From: Actinopolymorpha singaporensis
GTDB lineage: Bacteria; Actinomycetota; Actinomycetes; Propionibacteriales; Actinopolymorphaceae
Reading direction: 5' to 3'
NCBI RefSeq assembly: GCF_900104745.1
Contig: NZ_LT629732.1
Coordinates: forward strand, 2,963,981-3,027,980
Length of the DNA: 64,000 bases
Within the stretch, counting starts at the first letter, position 1, and each line of letters begins with the position of its first letter. A model generated the notes under the pieces. The model was not told the DNA's origin and made no database searches. It saw only the letters and a program-made list of their open reading frames with translations. Shown here in pieces: positions 46,818 through 58,231 of this stretch. Both the position numbers and the translations under genes were made by a program.

Positions 46818-47140
46818 TCAGCCGAACCCGAGCACACACGCGGCGATGAACGCGATGGTGGCGAGGTAGAGCCCGGCGGCCCCCGGCGCCGCTGTGTAGG
46901 GCCCCATCATGTCGCGGTCGCGCGAAATGCCGTACATGAACGCCAGCGGGGGCAGCAGCAGGGTTCAGCACCTGCGTCAGCACCAGGATCGGGATCAGCG
47001 GCGCGCTCGGCTCCAGCACCACGGCCGCCGCGCCGCCGGTGACCAGCAGGTACGTCAGGTAGAAGAGGGTGGCGTCGCGCATTGCCCGTCTCGCCGGTGA
47101 GCGCCACCATGAGCCGAGCGTAGTAGGACAGCTCGGGCCC
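46818..47140 (-). pseudogene. Frameshifted C-terminal remnant of an NRAMP-like metal transporter
   Basis: On the minus strand, RDATLFYLTYLLVTGGAAAV and EPSAPLIPILVLTQVLN are read in one phase (from about 47082). The phase then shifts near 46962 to LLLPPLAFMYGISRDRDMMG and PGAAGLYLATIAFIAACVLG, ending TGA at 46818-46820. Together they look like the last two or three helices of an NRAMP-type divalent-metal transporter. A further shift near 47083 would join PELSYYARLMVALTGETG. The N-terminal two thirds are missing. The rhodanese gene lies immediately upstream, so this is probably decay rather than a sequencing error, although the latter is possible. Confidence 0.6.
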
Positions 47141-47181
47141 GGTGAGGACCCACGAACCGCCTCGGCCGGCACGTGCCTCGC

Positions 47182-47595
47182 TCAGCGGCCGTCCGCCGTC
47201 GTACGACCGCGTTGCCACCACGCTCGTCGCCACGGGCGCAGGCGTCGTGCGCGGCCGCGTTCGCCAGGGTCGGCGCCGGTGTGCGTCGGCAGTCCTGCGG
47301 CCACCCACGCCTTGGTGCCGCCGCGCAGGGAGACCGCCGGGCGACCGAGGCGGGCCAGCCGCTCCGCACCCTGCCGTGACCGGTTGCCCAGAGAGCACAC
47401 CGTCAGCACCTGGCCGGGCGGCAGGGTGCCGAGGACGAACGCCAGCCGGTCCAGCGGGACGTTCACCGCGCCTGCGACGTGGCCGGCCGCGTACTCCTGC
47501 GGGCTTCGTACGTCGACCACCGGGTCGCCGGCCGCCCACAGCGCCCGCGCCACCGTGAGGTCGACCTCCTCCGCCGCCGGTGGGGTCGCCGTCAT
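47182..47595 (-). CDS. Rhodanese-domain protein
   Basis: A 137-residue single-domain sulfurtransferase-like protein. VVDVRSPQEYAAGHVAGAVN is the CH2A-type motif, and VCSLGNRSRQGAERL has the active-site Cys67 in the six-residue loop CSLGNR with the following Ser. RGGTKAWVAAGLP is the CH2B-like end. A basic, Trp/Arg-rich tail (about 28 residues) extends past the fold. ATG 47595 follows GGGAGG by eight bases. It is divergent from the GH3 gene and precedes the NRAMP remnant on the same strand. The physiological sulfur acceptor is unknown. Confidence 0.88.
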   Translation of the reverse strand: MTATPPAAEEVDLTVARALWAAGDPVVDVRSPQEYAAGHVAGAVNVPLDRLAFVLGTLPPGQVLTVCSLGNRSRQGAERLARLGRPAVSLRGGTKAWVAAGLPTHTGADPGERGRARRLRPWRRAWWQRGRTTADGR

Positions 47596-47755
47596 CCGGC
47601 CATCCTCCCGGCACCGGGTCCGGCCGATGTCGGACCCCGGGCGAACCGTGTGCACGGCCGGGTGCTCACAATCGACGGTGGCCACGAACTCACCTGAGTC
47701 CCCAACGCCGGCGGCCGGGCCCGCGGGCCCTACGGAGGTTTGGCACCATGATCGG

Positions 47756-49453
47756 ATGCCGCTACGCCGATGGCGGGCGAGGACGGCCCGAGCCGTCGCG
47801 CTCGCGCTCCTGCTGATCATGTCCACCGCCTGCGGGATGTCCGGTGACGATGGCGGCCGGGACCGGGCCGGGAGCGCGAACCAGGGTGCCCGGGGCGACC
47901 AGAAGGTGACGCCCAAGGCCGGCCGGGGCCGGCCCACCGCCACGCCGACGCCCACGCCGAGATCGGACTCCAAGTCGCTGGCGTGGGGGCCGACCGAGGC
48001 GGAGTGGCACCGCGCCCAGCAGACCGTGGCGGGCATGACGGCCAGCCAGAAGGCCGGCCAGGTGATCGTGGCCGGCTTCCAGGGGACAGCGGCGCCAATC
48101 GAGTCGCTGCGCCGCTACCACGTCGGCGGCGTGATCGTGATGGGTTACAACGTCGACTCGGTGGCGCAGGTACAAGCTGTCAACGCTGCCCTGCACGCGG
48201 AGGCCCGCAACGAGGGCCGCGACTGGCCGCTGCTGGTCGGCGTGGACCAGGAGGGTGGGCCGGTCGCCAGGGTCACCGAGCCGTTGACGGAGTTTCCGTC
48301 CTACATGACGCTCGGCGCCGCCCGCGATCCGTTGCTCGCCCGCCGCGTGGCCCGGGCCAGCGGGGAGGAGCTGCGCAAGCTCGGGTTCACCATGGTCTTC
48401 GCGCCGGACGCCGACGTGACGACCGGGCCGGACGACCCGACCATCGCCAGCCGCTCCGCCGGTGACGACCCCGACCTGGTGTCCGCCATCGTCAAGGGCT
48501 CCCTGCGCGGGTACGCCGACGCCGGGATCCTCTCCGTTCCCAAGCACTTTCCCGGGCACGGCAGCGTCCCCGCGGACAGCCACGTCAGCCTGCCGGTCCA
48601 GCACGCGTCGCTGGCCACGCTCGAGCGCCGTGACCTGGTGCCGTTCGCCGCGGCCGTCAAGGACGGCGTGTCGGCGGTCATGGTCGCCCACATCGACGTA
48701 CGCGCGGTCGACCCGGGCACCCCGGCGTCGGTGTCGAAGCCGATGATCGACGGGGTTCTGCGCAAGCAGCTCGGCTTCCAGGGCGCGGTGTTCACCGACG
48801 CGCTGGAGATGGCCGGGGTGGCCGACAAGTACGGCAGCGCGGAGGCGGGTGTACGCGCCCTGCTCGCCGGTGCCGACGTCCTCCTGCTGCCCGCCAGTGC
48901 GGCGAAGACGCACGACGCGATCATGGCGGCGCTGAGCTCGGGCCGGCTACCGCAAGCGCGTCTTGACGAGGCTGCCGCGCGCTCCATCGCGTTGATGCTG
49001 CACGCCAGGTCGACGGCTCAGAAGACACCGTCGGAGGTCGAGCTCGGCGGGGCGAAGGACGTCTCCTACGCCGCCTCGCTGAAGGGGCTGACCGTGGTGT
49101 CGGGCAGGTGCGAAGGTCGCCTGGTGGGTGAGCGGATCAGCGTGGTCGGTGGCCGGTCCGAGGACCGTGCCCGGCTCACCGAGGCCGCCCGCAAGGCAGG
49201 CTTGACAGTAGGTGAGGGCGGTGACGTCGTGCACCTGTTGGGCCGCGGTGAGGCGGGCTCCGGCGCGGTGGTCGTCGCCCTGGACACGCCGTACGGCCTG
49301 GCGCGCAGTTCCGCCTCCGAGGCGCGGATCGGGTTGTACGGGCGTACGCCGGAAGCGTTTCACGCCCTGGTCGACGTGCTCACCGGCAGGGCACGCGGCG
49401 GCGGCCGGCTTCCGGTGCACGTCGGGGACCTGCCCGCACAGCACTGCAGGTAG
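47756..49453 (+). CDS. GH3 family lipoprotein, NagZ-like beta-N-acetylhexosaminidase
   Basis: A 565-residue exported glycosidase. A basic N-terminus and hydrophobic stretch end at Cys26 (MSTAC), an atypical lipobox, and a Thr/Pro linker follows. GH3 features are VGVDQEGGPVARV, SVPKHFPGHGSVPADSH (the KHFPGHG/DSH dyad of NagZ-type enzymes, about 263-275) and VFTDALEMAGVADKY with the nucleophile Asp near 348. A C-terminal accessory domain follows. It may trim peptidoglycan amino sugars. The substrate is inferred. GGAGG is 17 bases away, too far for a normal ribosome-binding site. A leaderless start is possible. Confidence 0.9.
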   Translation: MPLRRWRARTARAVALALLLIMSTACGMSGDDGGRDRAGSANQGARGDQKVTPKAGRGRPTATPTPTPRSDSKSLAWGPTEAEWHRAQQTVAGMTASQKAGQVIVAGFQGTAAPIESLRRYHVGGVIVMGYNVDSVAQVQAVNAALHAEARNEGRDWPLLVGVDQEGGPVARVTEPLTEFPSYMTLGAARDPLLARRVARASGEELRKLGFTMVFAPDADVTTGPDDPTIASRSAGDDPDLVSAIVKGSLRGYADAGILSVPKHFPGHGSVPADSHVSLPVQHASLATLERRDLVPFAAAVKDGVSAVMVAHIDVRAVDPGTPASVSKPMIDGVLRKQLGFQGAVFTDALEMAGVADKYGSAEAGVRALLAGADVLLLPASAAKTHDAIMAALSSGRLPQARLDEAAARSIALMLHARSTAQKTPSEVELGGAKDVSYAASLKGLTVVSGRCEGRLVGERISVVGGRSEDRARLTEAARKAGLTVGEGGDVVHLLGRGEAGSGAVVVALDTPYGLARSSASEARIGLYGRTPEAFHALVDVLTGRARGGGRLPVHVGDLPAQHCR

Positions 49454-49473
49454 CGAACCCCCACCGGAACGAA

Positions 49474-49511
49474 CTCCGGCCCGCGTCTTCGGGTGAGATC
49501 GCGGGCCGGAG
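49474..49511. terminator. Bidirectional terminator between the GH3 gene and ridA
   Basis: A perfect 12-bp stem (CTCCGGCCCGCG at 49474-49485 with CGCGGGCCGGAG at 49500-49511) encloses a 14-base loop. It lies between two converging genes, 20 and 23 bases from their stops. Confidence 0.8.
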
Positions 49512-49534
49512 GTTCGTGCGGGTGGGTGCGGAGG

Positions 49535-49915
49535 TCAGGACCGCAGCGCGGCCACGACGTCGATCTCCACCAGGATGTTGTTCAGCTGGGACCCCACCGT
49601 GGTGCGGACGGGGTAGGGCTCCTCGAGGAACGACTCGTACACGCGGTTGAAGTCCGCGAAGTCGGCCAGGTCGGCCAGGTGCACGGTGGCCTTCACCACG
49701 TCGGCGAAGGTGAGTCCGCGCTCGGCGAGCACCGCGGCGACGTTGCGCATCACCTGCGCGGTCTGCTCGGCTACCCCGCCCTCCACGAGCTTGCCGGTCT
49801 TCGGGTCGGCCGGGCCGAAGCCCGCCGTGTAGAGGAAACCGTTGGCCACGATGCCCTGGGAGTAGGCACCGGCCGGGTTGGGCGCCTGGTCGGTCTTGAT
49901 CGCTTCCTTGGCCAT
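49535..49915 (-). CDS. ridA: RidA family reactive-intermediate deaminase
   Basis: A 126-residue trimeric enamine/imine deaminase that removes 2-aminoacrylate formed by PLP enzymes. PNPAGAYSQGIVANGFLYTA, VAEQTAQVMRNVAAVLAERG and YPVRTTVGSQL are family blocks. The Arg in the last is the conserved carboxylate-binding residue. The C-terminus ILVEIDVVAAL has the expected Glu. GGAAGGACC precedes ATG 49915. A 17-bp perfect palindrome lies about 54 bases upstream of the start and may be an operator. Confidence 0.94.
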   Translation of the reverse strand: MAKEAIKTDQAPNPAGAYSQGIVANGFLYTAGFGPADPKTGKLVEGGVAEQTAQVMRNVAAVLAERGLTFADVVKATVHLADLADFADFNRVYESFLEEPYPVRTTVGSQLNNILVEIDVVAALRS

Positions 49916-49968
49916 GGTGGTCCTTCCGCTCGGTCGGCTGGCAGCCGCTGCGTCCGCCGTCGTGTGCC

Positions 49969-49985
49969 TTCGTACGCCGTACGAA
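49969..49985. promoter_or_regulatory. 17-bp perfect palindrome upstream of ridA
   Basis: TTCGTACGCCGTACGAA is symmetric around the central C (49977), with two 8-base arms. It lies in the 168-base region between ridA and the methyltransferase gene. The length and symmetry are those of a dimeric repressor site, for example TetR or GntR type. No regulator gene is adjacent. Confidence 0.5.
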
Positions 49986-50083
49986 CCTCTGGGGTCGGTG
50001 CGTACGGTTACTTCCGAATACTGCCGCTAAGCGACACTAACGGGTGCGTCCGGTGCGCCCGCCGCGGCGTTGGGGGTAGGCCT

Positions 50084-51400
50084 TCACGCGGGTGGCGGCG
50101 AGCTCGACAACGGCGTCACCAGCAGGGCGACGCTGCCGGCGGCGGTTCTGGTCACCACCAGCGTCGCCGCGGCCGAACCCCGCGGAGCGAGGCGCTTGCG
50201 GAGCACGTCCGGGTCCACGTCCACGCCCCGCTTCTTCACGGTGAGGGTCCCGACGTCGCGGGCACGCAACGCGCGCTTGAGCGCCTTCACGTCGTACGGC
50301 AGCACCTCCTCGACGCGGTACGCGGTGGCGAACGGTGTCGGCACGTGCCGGTCGGAGGTGAGGTAGGCGATCTTCGGGTGCACCAGCGCCCCGTCCACCA
50401 GCGGCGCCACCGCGGTCACCAGCCCGGCGCGGATCACCGCACCGTCGGGTTCGTAGAGGTAGGCCCGCGGCTCGCTGACCGGCGCCTCGCCCGGGTCGTC
50501 GGCGTCGGTGAGCCCGGCCGCCGCAGGGAGCACGGTCGCGCGCCGGCGTACGGGTTCGCCGGAGCGTTCCGCCCGCGACCGCAGCGCACCCGACCACAGG
50601 GCCGCCTCCTTGACCTCGCGGCCCTCGCTGATCCACTCCGCCTCCACCTGGGCGGGGACCAGCGAGTGCGGGATGATCGGTGCGGTCTTGACGCAGGCGG
50701 TGCCGGTGAGCAACTCGGTCACGAACGACCAGGGCGGTGAGTAGTCCGCCGGGTCGAAGACCCTGCCCCGGCCCGAGCGCCTGGCCGGGTCGGCCACCAC
50801 CCCGGCGTACACCGATCGGTCCACGTCGGTGACGTCGGCCACCTCGACCCGGGCGTGCACCCGTCCGGGCAGGCCGGGCGCCGGCGGACCAGGGGAGTCG
50901 GGTGGCACGTCGGGGCCGGCCAGGCCGGCCAGGCCGGCCAGGTTCGCGCGGGCGATCTCGGCGGTCAGCGGGTCCCGGTCGAACCCGGTCACGGCCAGCC
51001 CGGCCCGCACCAGCGCCAGCAGGTCTCCGCCGATGCCACAGCACAGGTCGGCGACCGGCGCGGCCACGGCCTGATCCGGGTGGACGCCCGCCGAACTTCC
51101 CTCGGCGCCGAGCACGGCGGCGATCCGGCCCGCACGGTACGCCGCGACGCCGGCCGTGGTGGCCTGCTCCAGTCCGTCGCGGGTGAAGAACATCCGGTCC
51201 GCGTCGGGGCCGAACTTGGTCCGGGCCCGACGGCGCAGAGCGACCTGGGTGAGGGCAGCGGCCACCAGGTCGGCGGGGTGGTCGCGGCGCAGCCGGGTGG
51301 CAAGGGCGATCGCGGCCCGTTCGTCGTAGGCCGCCTCCACGTCGGCGAGCAGGCCCTGGCCGGCGGGTCCGCGGAGTGCCCGGAACACCTCGAGGTCCAT
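50084..51400 (-). CDS. Class I SAM-dependent methyltransferase with THUMP-like C-terminal domain
   Basis: A 438-residue protein. An N-terminal helical region (1-110) precedes the Rossmann methyltransferase domain with motif I ADLCCGIGGDLLALVRAGLA and VTGFDRDPLTAEIARANLAG. The C-terminal part (about 330-425) has YEPDGAVIRAGLVTAVAP, DGALVHPKIAYLTSD and TLTVKKRGVDVDPDVLRKRL, matching the THUMP-like domain found in actinobacterial methyltransferases. An RNA substrate is an inference. A Leu-Ala-Gly repeat near residue 155 reflects 9-bp repeats in the DNA. CGGAGGAGCCG precedes ATG 51400. Confidence 0.85.
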   Translation of the reverse strand: MDLEVFRALRGPAGQGLLADVEAAYDERAAIALATRLRRDHPADLVAAALTQVALRRRARTKFGPDADRMFFTRDGLEQATTAGVAAYRAGRIAAVLGAEGSSAGVHPDQAVAAPVADLCCGIGGDLLALVRAGLAVTGFDRDPLTAEIARANLAGLAGLAGPDVPPDSPGPPAPGLPGRVHARVEVADVTDVDRSVYAGVVADPARRSGRGRVFDPADYSPPWSFVTELLTGTACVKTAPIIPHSLVPAQVEAEWISEGREVKEAALWSGALRSRAERSGEPVRRRATVLPAAAGLTDADDPGEAPVSEPRAYLYEPDGAVIRAGLVTAVAPLVDGALVHPKIAYLTSDRHVPTPFATAYRVEEVLPYDVKALKRALRARDVGTLTVKKRGVDVDPDVLRKRLAPRGSAAATLVVTRTAAGSVALLVTPLSSSPPPA

Positions 51401-51446
51401 CGGCTCCTCCGCGGGTCGCGGTTTTCGGGGTCCGGTTCCGACCCGC

Positions 51447-51473
51447 CTGGCACTCAGGTTGACCGAGTGCTAA
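51447..51473. promoter_or_regulatory. CIRCE element 1 (HrcA operator)
   Basis: CTGGCACTC, nine bases and GAGTGCTAA match the CIRCE consensus TTAGCACTC-N9-GAGTGCTAA almost perfectly. It overlaps the -35 hexamer of the groE promoter, as expected for repression by HrcA under non-stress conditions. Confidence 0.9.
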
Positions 51474-51487
51474 CAACCGCATAGATT
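51459..51487 (+). promoter_or_regulatory. Promoter of groES-groEL
   Basis: TTGACC (51459-51464), a 17-base spacer and TAGATT (51482-51487) form a housekeeping-sigma promoter. It is embedded between two CIRCE elements. Transcription would begin near 51494, at the second operator. The leader to the groES GTG is about 147 nt. Confidence 0.85.
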
Positions 51488-51492
51488 CGGCA

Positions 51493-51519
51493 TTGGCACT
51501 CTCGACCTTAGGGTGCCAG
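51493..51519. promoter_or_regulatory. CIRCE element 2 (HrcA operator)
   Basis: TTGGCACTC, nine bases and GGGTGCCAG form the second CIRCE-type inverted repeat, slightly less perfect than the first. It covers the predicted transcription start, and its distance from element 1 (46 bases) is about four helical turns. Confidence 0.82.
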
Positions 51520-51640
51520 CAACAGCCCGCGACGAGGCGGCCGGCACCGCGACGACGGCTCGCCAGCGTCGCTCCACAGGTGAAAACAAACTCACGTACA
51601 CGTGTTCACCGTGACATCCCGTGAAGGGGGAGGTCAGCAA

Positions 51641-51937
51641 GTGTCGGTCTCCATCAAGCCGCTCGAGGACCGCATCGTCATCAAGACCCTCGACGCCGAA
51701 GAGACAACCGCGTCGGGTCTGGTGATTCCCGACACCGCGAAGGAGAAGCCCCAGGAGGGCGAAGTTGTCGCGGTCGGTCCGGGTCGCATCGACGACAACG
51801 GCAACCGGGTCCCGCTCGACGTCGCTGTCGGCAACAAGGTGATCTTCAGCAAGTACGGCGGCACCGAGGTGAAGTACAGCGGCGAGGAGTTCCTCATCCT
51901 CTCCGCGCGCGACGTGCTCGCCGTCGTCGAGAAGTAG
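51641..51937 (+). CDS. groES: Co-chaperonin GroES
   Basis: The 98-residue heptameric lid of Gro[42 protein letters not shown] and VVAVGPGR are typical. The mobile loop (about residues 18-32) is present, and [20 protein letters not shown] ends the fold. GTG 51641 follows GGGGGAGG by seven bases. An upstream in-frame start at 51602 would add 13 residues outside the family. It is controlled by two CIRCE operators. groEL follows after 259 bases that contain a large hairpin. Confidence 0.97.
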   Translation: MSVSIKPLEDRIVIKTLDAEETTASGLVIPDTAKEKPQEGEVVAVGPGRIDDNGNRVPLDVAVGNKVIFSKYGGTEVKYSGEEFLILSARDVLAVVEK

Positions 51938-51948
51938 GCCAACGCCGC

Positions 51949-52047
51949 CGGCAGGAGGGCGGGCCGCGCGCCCGGGTCCCCCGGCGGGCGCGACCCGCGA
52001 CCACCTGGTCGCGACCGAGTGGTCGCGTCGCCACCGCCCTCCTGCCG
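51949..52047 (+). other. Large intercistronic hairpin between groES and groEL
   Basis: A perfect 14-bp stem (CGGCAGGAGGGCGG at 51949-51962 with its complement at 52034-52047) encloses a 71-base loop. Inside, CGCGACCA (51996-52003) can pair with either of two copies of TGGTCGCG (52006-52013 or 52020-52027). GCGCCC/GGGCGC arms form a further helix. It could act as a partial terminator, an mRNA processing site or a stability element that sets the groES:groEL ratio. Confidence 0.6.
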
Positions 52048-52112
52048 TCGGCTCCTGCCGCCGGCCCGGGTCCCGTCCCTGGCCGCACGCGGCAACAGAC
52101 GTACACGTTTGA

Positions 52113-53819
<1,707 letters not shown>

Positions 53820-53872
53820 TTCGCTAGCCGGCTGAGACCGGCCGGCTCCGGCGTACGCCGGACAGCACGCAG

Positions 53873-53927
53873 AACGGCCGAGGGGCCGGGATTCCTCCGC
53901 GGAGGAGTCCCGGCCCCTCGGCCGTTT
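53873..53927 (+). terminator. Strong terminator after groEL
   Basis: A stem of about 24 bp (arms 53873-53897 and 53899-53926, interrupted only by an ATT/AGT mismatch) has a small GC loop and is followed by TTT. It is the most stable intrinsic terminator seen in the window. Confidence 0.92.
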
Positions 53928-53987
53928 GTCGCCGGTGAGCCGCGACCCGTTCAGTTGCTCGCCCCGGCCGCGTCCGGGCACGACCCG

Positions 53988-54038
53988 CGCGAATCGCCCG
54001 AACCCGCGAATCGCCCGAACCCGCGAATCGGCCGAAGC
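53988..54038. repeat. Three 17-bp direct repeats upstream of an MFS gene
   Basis: CGCGAATCGCCCGAACC occurs at 53988-54004 and 54005-54021 without change, and at 54022-54038 with two substitutions. The array ends 23 bases before the MFS ATG. Its function may be an operator, or it may be simple repeat expansion. Confidence 0.8.
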
Positions 54039-54061
54039 CGGAACCGGCGACAATAGGTCTG

Positions 54062-55249
54062 ATGTCCACCCAGGTCACCCTCAGGTCCCTCGGCGTGCGG
54101 GTGTACCTGCCGTCCCTCCTCTACGGCGTGGGCCAGGGCGCCATCGCGCCGATCGTGGCGTTGTCCGCCCGTGACCTGGGCGCATCGGTCGGCTCCGCAA
54201 GCCTGGTCGTGGCGGCCGCCGGTGTCGGTCAGCTCGTCGGTGACCTGCCTGCTGGAGCCCTGGCCGGGCGCATCGGTGAGCGGCGGGCGATGCTGGCGGC
54301 CTCCGCACTCGTGGTCGGTGCACTCGGCGCGTGCATGCTGGCGTCCACCGAGTGGCTGCTCGCGCTGGGCATCTTCTGCACCGGTCTCGCCGGAGCGGTG
54401 TGGGGCCTCGCGCGGCAGGCGTACCTCGCCGAGGTGGTGCCGTTCCACCTGCGGGCCCGGGCCATGTCCACTCTCGGCGGGGTGCAGCGGATCGGGATGT
54501 TCGCCGGGCCGTTCCTCGGCGCGCTCGCGGTCCGGGTGTGGGGGACCGACGGGGCGTACGGACTGCACGCCGCCACCGCGGTGCTCGCCGGTCTTCTCCT
54601 GCTGGCGATGCCCGAACCCGCCCACGAGGGCAGGGCCGTACACGCCGGCGGCCCTGTCCGCACCCTCGACGTCGCCCGCAGCCACGCGAGCGTGCTGCGC
54701 ACCCTCGGCATGGGTGCCCTGCTGGTGGGTGCGGTCCGGGCTTCGCGTCAGGTGGTCATCCCGCTGTGGGCGGACTCCATCGGGCTGGACGCAGCGTCCA
54801 CCAGTCTGATCTTCGGGATCGCCGGCTCGGTGGACATGCTGTTGTTCTATCCGGCGGGACGGGTGATGGACCGCAGGGGCAGGGCGTTCGTGGCCGTGCC
54901 CTCGATGGTGATCCTGGGACTCGCCCATCTGCTGCTTCCCATGACCCACCACGCGGTGACGCTGGCCGGCGTCGCTTTGCTGATGGGTTTCGGGAACGGC
55001 ATCGGCAGCGGAATCATCATGACGCTAGGCGCCGACGTGTCCCCGCTCGTCGGGCGGACGGCGTTCCTCGGCGCCTGGCGGCTGTGCGCGGACGCCGGCA
55101 ACAGCGCGGGCCCACTGGTGATCGGAGCGGTGAGCGCCTCGGTGGCGCTCGGCCCGGCAGTGCTCCTGATGGGCGGGGTGGGCCTGGTCGGGGCGGTCCT
55201 GATGGGCCGGTGGATCCCGCGGCACGCGCCGGCGCCCACAGGCCCGTGA
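54062..55249 (+). CDS. MFS transporter (12-helix)
   Basis: A 395-residue major facilitator. VYLPSLLYGVGQGAIAPIVA begins the first helix. GDLPAGALAGRIGERRAMLA is motif A, and GVQRIGMFAGPFLGALAVRV is a motif C-like segment in helix 5. FYPAGRVMDRRGRAFVAVPS is the motif A copy in the second half. The substrate is unknown. Drug-type exporters of this shape are common. The start ATG 54062 has no clear ribosome-binding site. AATAGGT lies just upstream, so it may be leaderless. The 17-bp triple repeat lies upstream. Confidence 0.9.
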   Translation: MSTQVTLRSLGVRVYLPSLLYGVGQGAIAPIVALSARDLGASVGSASLVVAAAGVGQLVGDLPAGALAGRIGERRAMLAASALVVGALGACMLASTEWLLALGIFCTGLAGAVWGLARQAYLAEVVPFHLRARAMSTLGGVQRIGMFAGPFLGALAVRVWGTDGAYGLHAATAVLAGLLLLAMPEPAHEGRAVHAGGPVRTLDVARSHASVLRTLGMGALLVGAVRASRQVVIPLWADSIGLDAASTSLIFGIAGSVDMLLFYPAGRVMDRRGRAFVAVPSMVILGLAHLLLPMTHHAVTLAGVALLMGFGNGIGSGIIMTLGADVSPLVGRTAFLGAWRLCADAGNSAGPLVIGAVSASVALGPAVLLMGGVGLVGAVLMGRWIPRHAPAPTGP

Positions 55250-55428
55250 CCGGGTGGTCGCGGCCGGGGAGCCGGGTACGGCCGAGCGCTGCCGCAGAGC
55301 CCGCGACGCCGCGATCCGGGTGGGCCGCTGTCCTGGGGTGACGCCGGACCGAACTGCGGGCGTTCCGGGGAAATGCCACATATGACACACCGGCCCCGCG
55401 TCGAGGGCGCACCGGGAACCCTCGCTAG

Positions 55429-56982
<1,554 letters not shown>

Positions 56983-57035
56983 GCGATCCGGGGGGCCTGA
57001 CCGCGGTCCTCGCGGCGTAGGGGAGAATCAGGGCC

Positions 57036-58142
57036 GTGACCGAGATCGAGATCGGCCGTGGCAAACGCGGTCGCCGGGCGTACTCCTTCGACGACATCGC
57101 GATCGTGCCCAGCCGGCGCACCCGCGACCCCGAGGAGGTGTCGACGGCCTGGCAGATCGACGCCTACCGCTTCGAGATGCCGGTGATCGCCGCGCCGATG
57201 GACTCGGTGGCCTCGCCGAGCACGGTGATCGAACTCGGCCGCCGCGGCGGGCTCGGCGTCCTCAACCTCGAGGGGCTGTGGACCCGCTACGACGACCCCG
57301 AGCCGCTGCTGGCCGAGATCGCCGAACTCGGTCCTGACGCAGCCACGGCGCGGATGCAGCAGATCTACGACGAGCCGATCAAGCCCGACCTGATCACCGC
57401 CCGGCTGGCAGAGATCCGTGCCGCCGGTGTGACCGTGGCCGGCGCGCTGTCACCTCCGCGCACCAAGCAGCTGTGGAAGACGGTGGTCGACGCCGGGGTG
57501 GACATCTTCGTGATCCGCGGTACGACCGTCTCCGCCGAGCACGTCTCCTCCCAGATCGAGCCGCTCAACCTCAAGCAGTTCATCTACGAGCTGGATGTGC
57601 CCGTCGTGGTCGGCGGGTGCGCGACCTACCAGGCGGCGCTGCACCTGATGCGGACCGGCGCGGCCGGCGTCCTGGTCGGGTTCGGCGGCGGTGCCGCGCA
57701 CACCACCCGCAGCGTCCTCGGCGTCGCGGTGCCCATGGCTTCCGCGGTGGCCGACGTCGCCGCCGCCCGCCGCGACTACCTCGACGAGTCCGGTGGCCGC
57801 TACGTCCACGTGATCGCCGACGGTTCGGTCGGCCGGTCCGGTGACCTCGCCAAGGCGGTCGCCTGCGGGGCCGACGCGGTGATGCTCGGCTCGCCGCTGG
57901 CCCGCGCCCAGGAGGCGCCAGGGCACGGGTTCCACTGGGGACTGGAGGCGCATCACGGCGAGCTGCCGCGTGGAGCCCGGGTGGAGGTGGGCACGATCGG
58001 CACGCTGGAGGAGATCCTCTTCGGACCGTCCCGGCGTTCCGACGGCACGATGAACCTCGTCGGCGCGCTGCGCCGGGCGATGGCGACCACGGGTTACACC
58101 GACCTCAAGGAGTTCCAGCGCATCGAGGTCGTCGTCCAGTAA
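57036..58142 (+). CDS. guaB3: GuaB3-family IMPDH-related protein lacking the catalytic Cys
   Basis: A 368-residue paralogue of guaB without CBS domains. IGRGKRGRRAYSFDDIAIVP opens it, and MPVIAAPMDSVASPSTVIEL and HVIADGSVGRSGDLAKAVAC correspond to the IMPDH barrel. The loop aligned with GPGSICTTR reads GGGAAHTTR, so His222 replaces the catalytic Cys. In mycobacteria only GuaB2 of the three paralogues shows IMPDH activity, so this gene's function is open. GTG 57036 lies shortly after GAGAAT, possibly leaderless. It is conserved next to guaB. Confidence 0.93.
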   Translation: MTEIEIGRGKRGRRAYSFDDIAIVPSRRTRDPEEVSTAWQIDAYRFEMPVIAAPMDSVASPSTVIELGRRGGLGVLNLEGLWTRYDDPEPLLAEIAELGPDAATARMQQIYDEPIKPDLITARLAEIRAAGVTVAGALSPPRTKQLWKTVVDAGVDIFVIRGTTVSAEHVSSQIEPLNLKQFIYELDVPVVVGGCATYQAALHLMRTGAAGVLVGFGGGAAHTTRSVLGVAVPMASAVADVAAARRDYLDESGGRYVHVIADGSVGRSGDLAKAVACGADAVMLGSPLARAQEAPGHGFHWGLEAHHGELPRGARVEVGTIGTLEEILFGPSRRSDGTMNLVGALRRAMATTGYTDLKEFQRIEVVVQ

Positions 58143-58231
58143 CTGTGCGACGGCCGCGAACCCGACAGCACGAAACCGCCCCCGGCCAGAGCAACGCCGG
58201 GGGTGGCTCTGCGTTTGGAAGCCTCGGCAGT

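Noticed and set aside
47142-47558. Plus-strand open frames over the rhodanese region
   Set aside because: The minus strand has a convincing rhodanese with an active-site Cys loop; the plus frames are Arg/Pro/Gly-rich shadows.
53988-54038. Replication-origin iterons
   Set aside because: Only three units, no AT-rich region, no dnaA/rep gene or DnaA boxes nearby; the location before a transporter gene fits an operator better.
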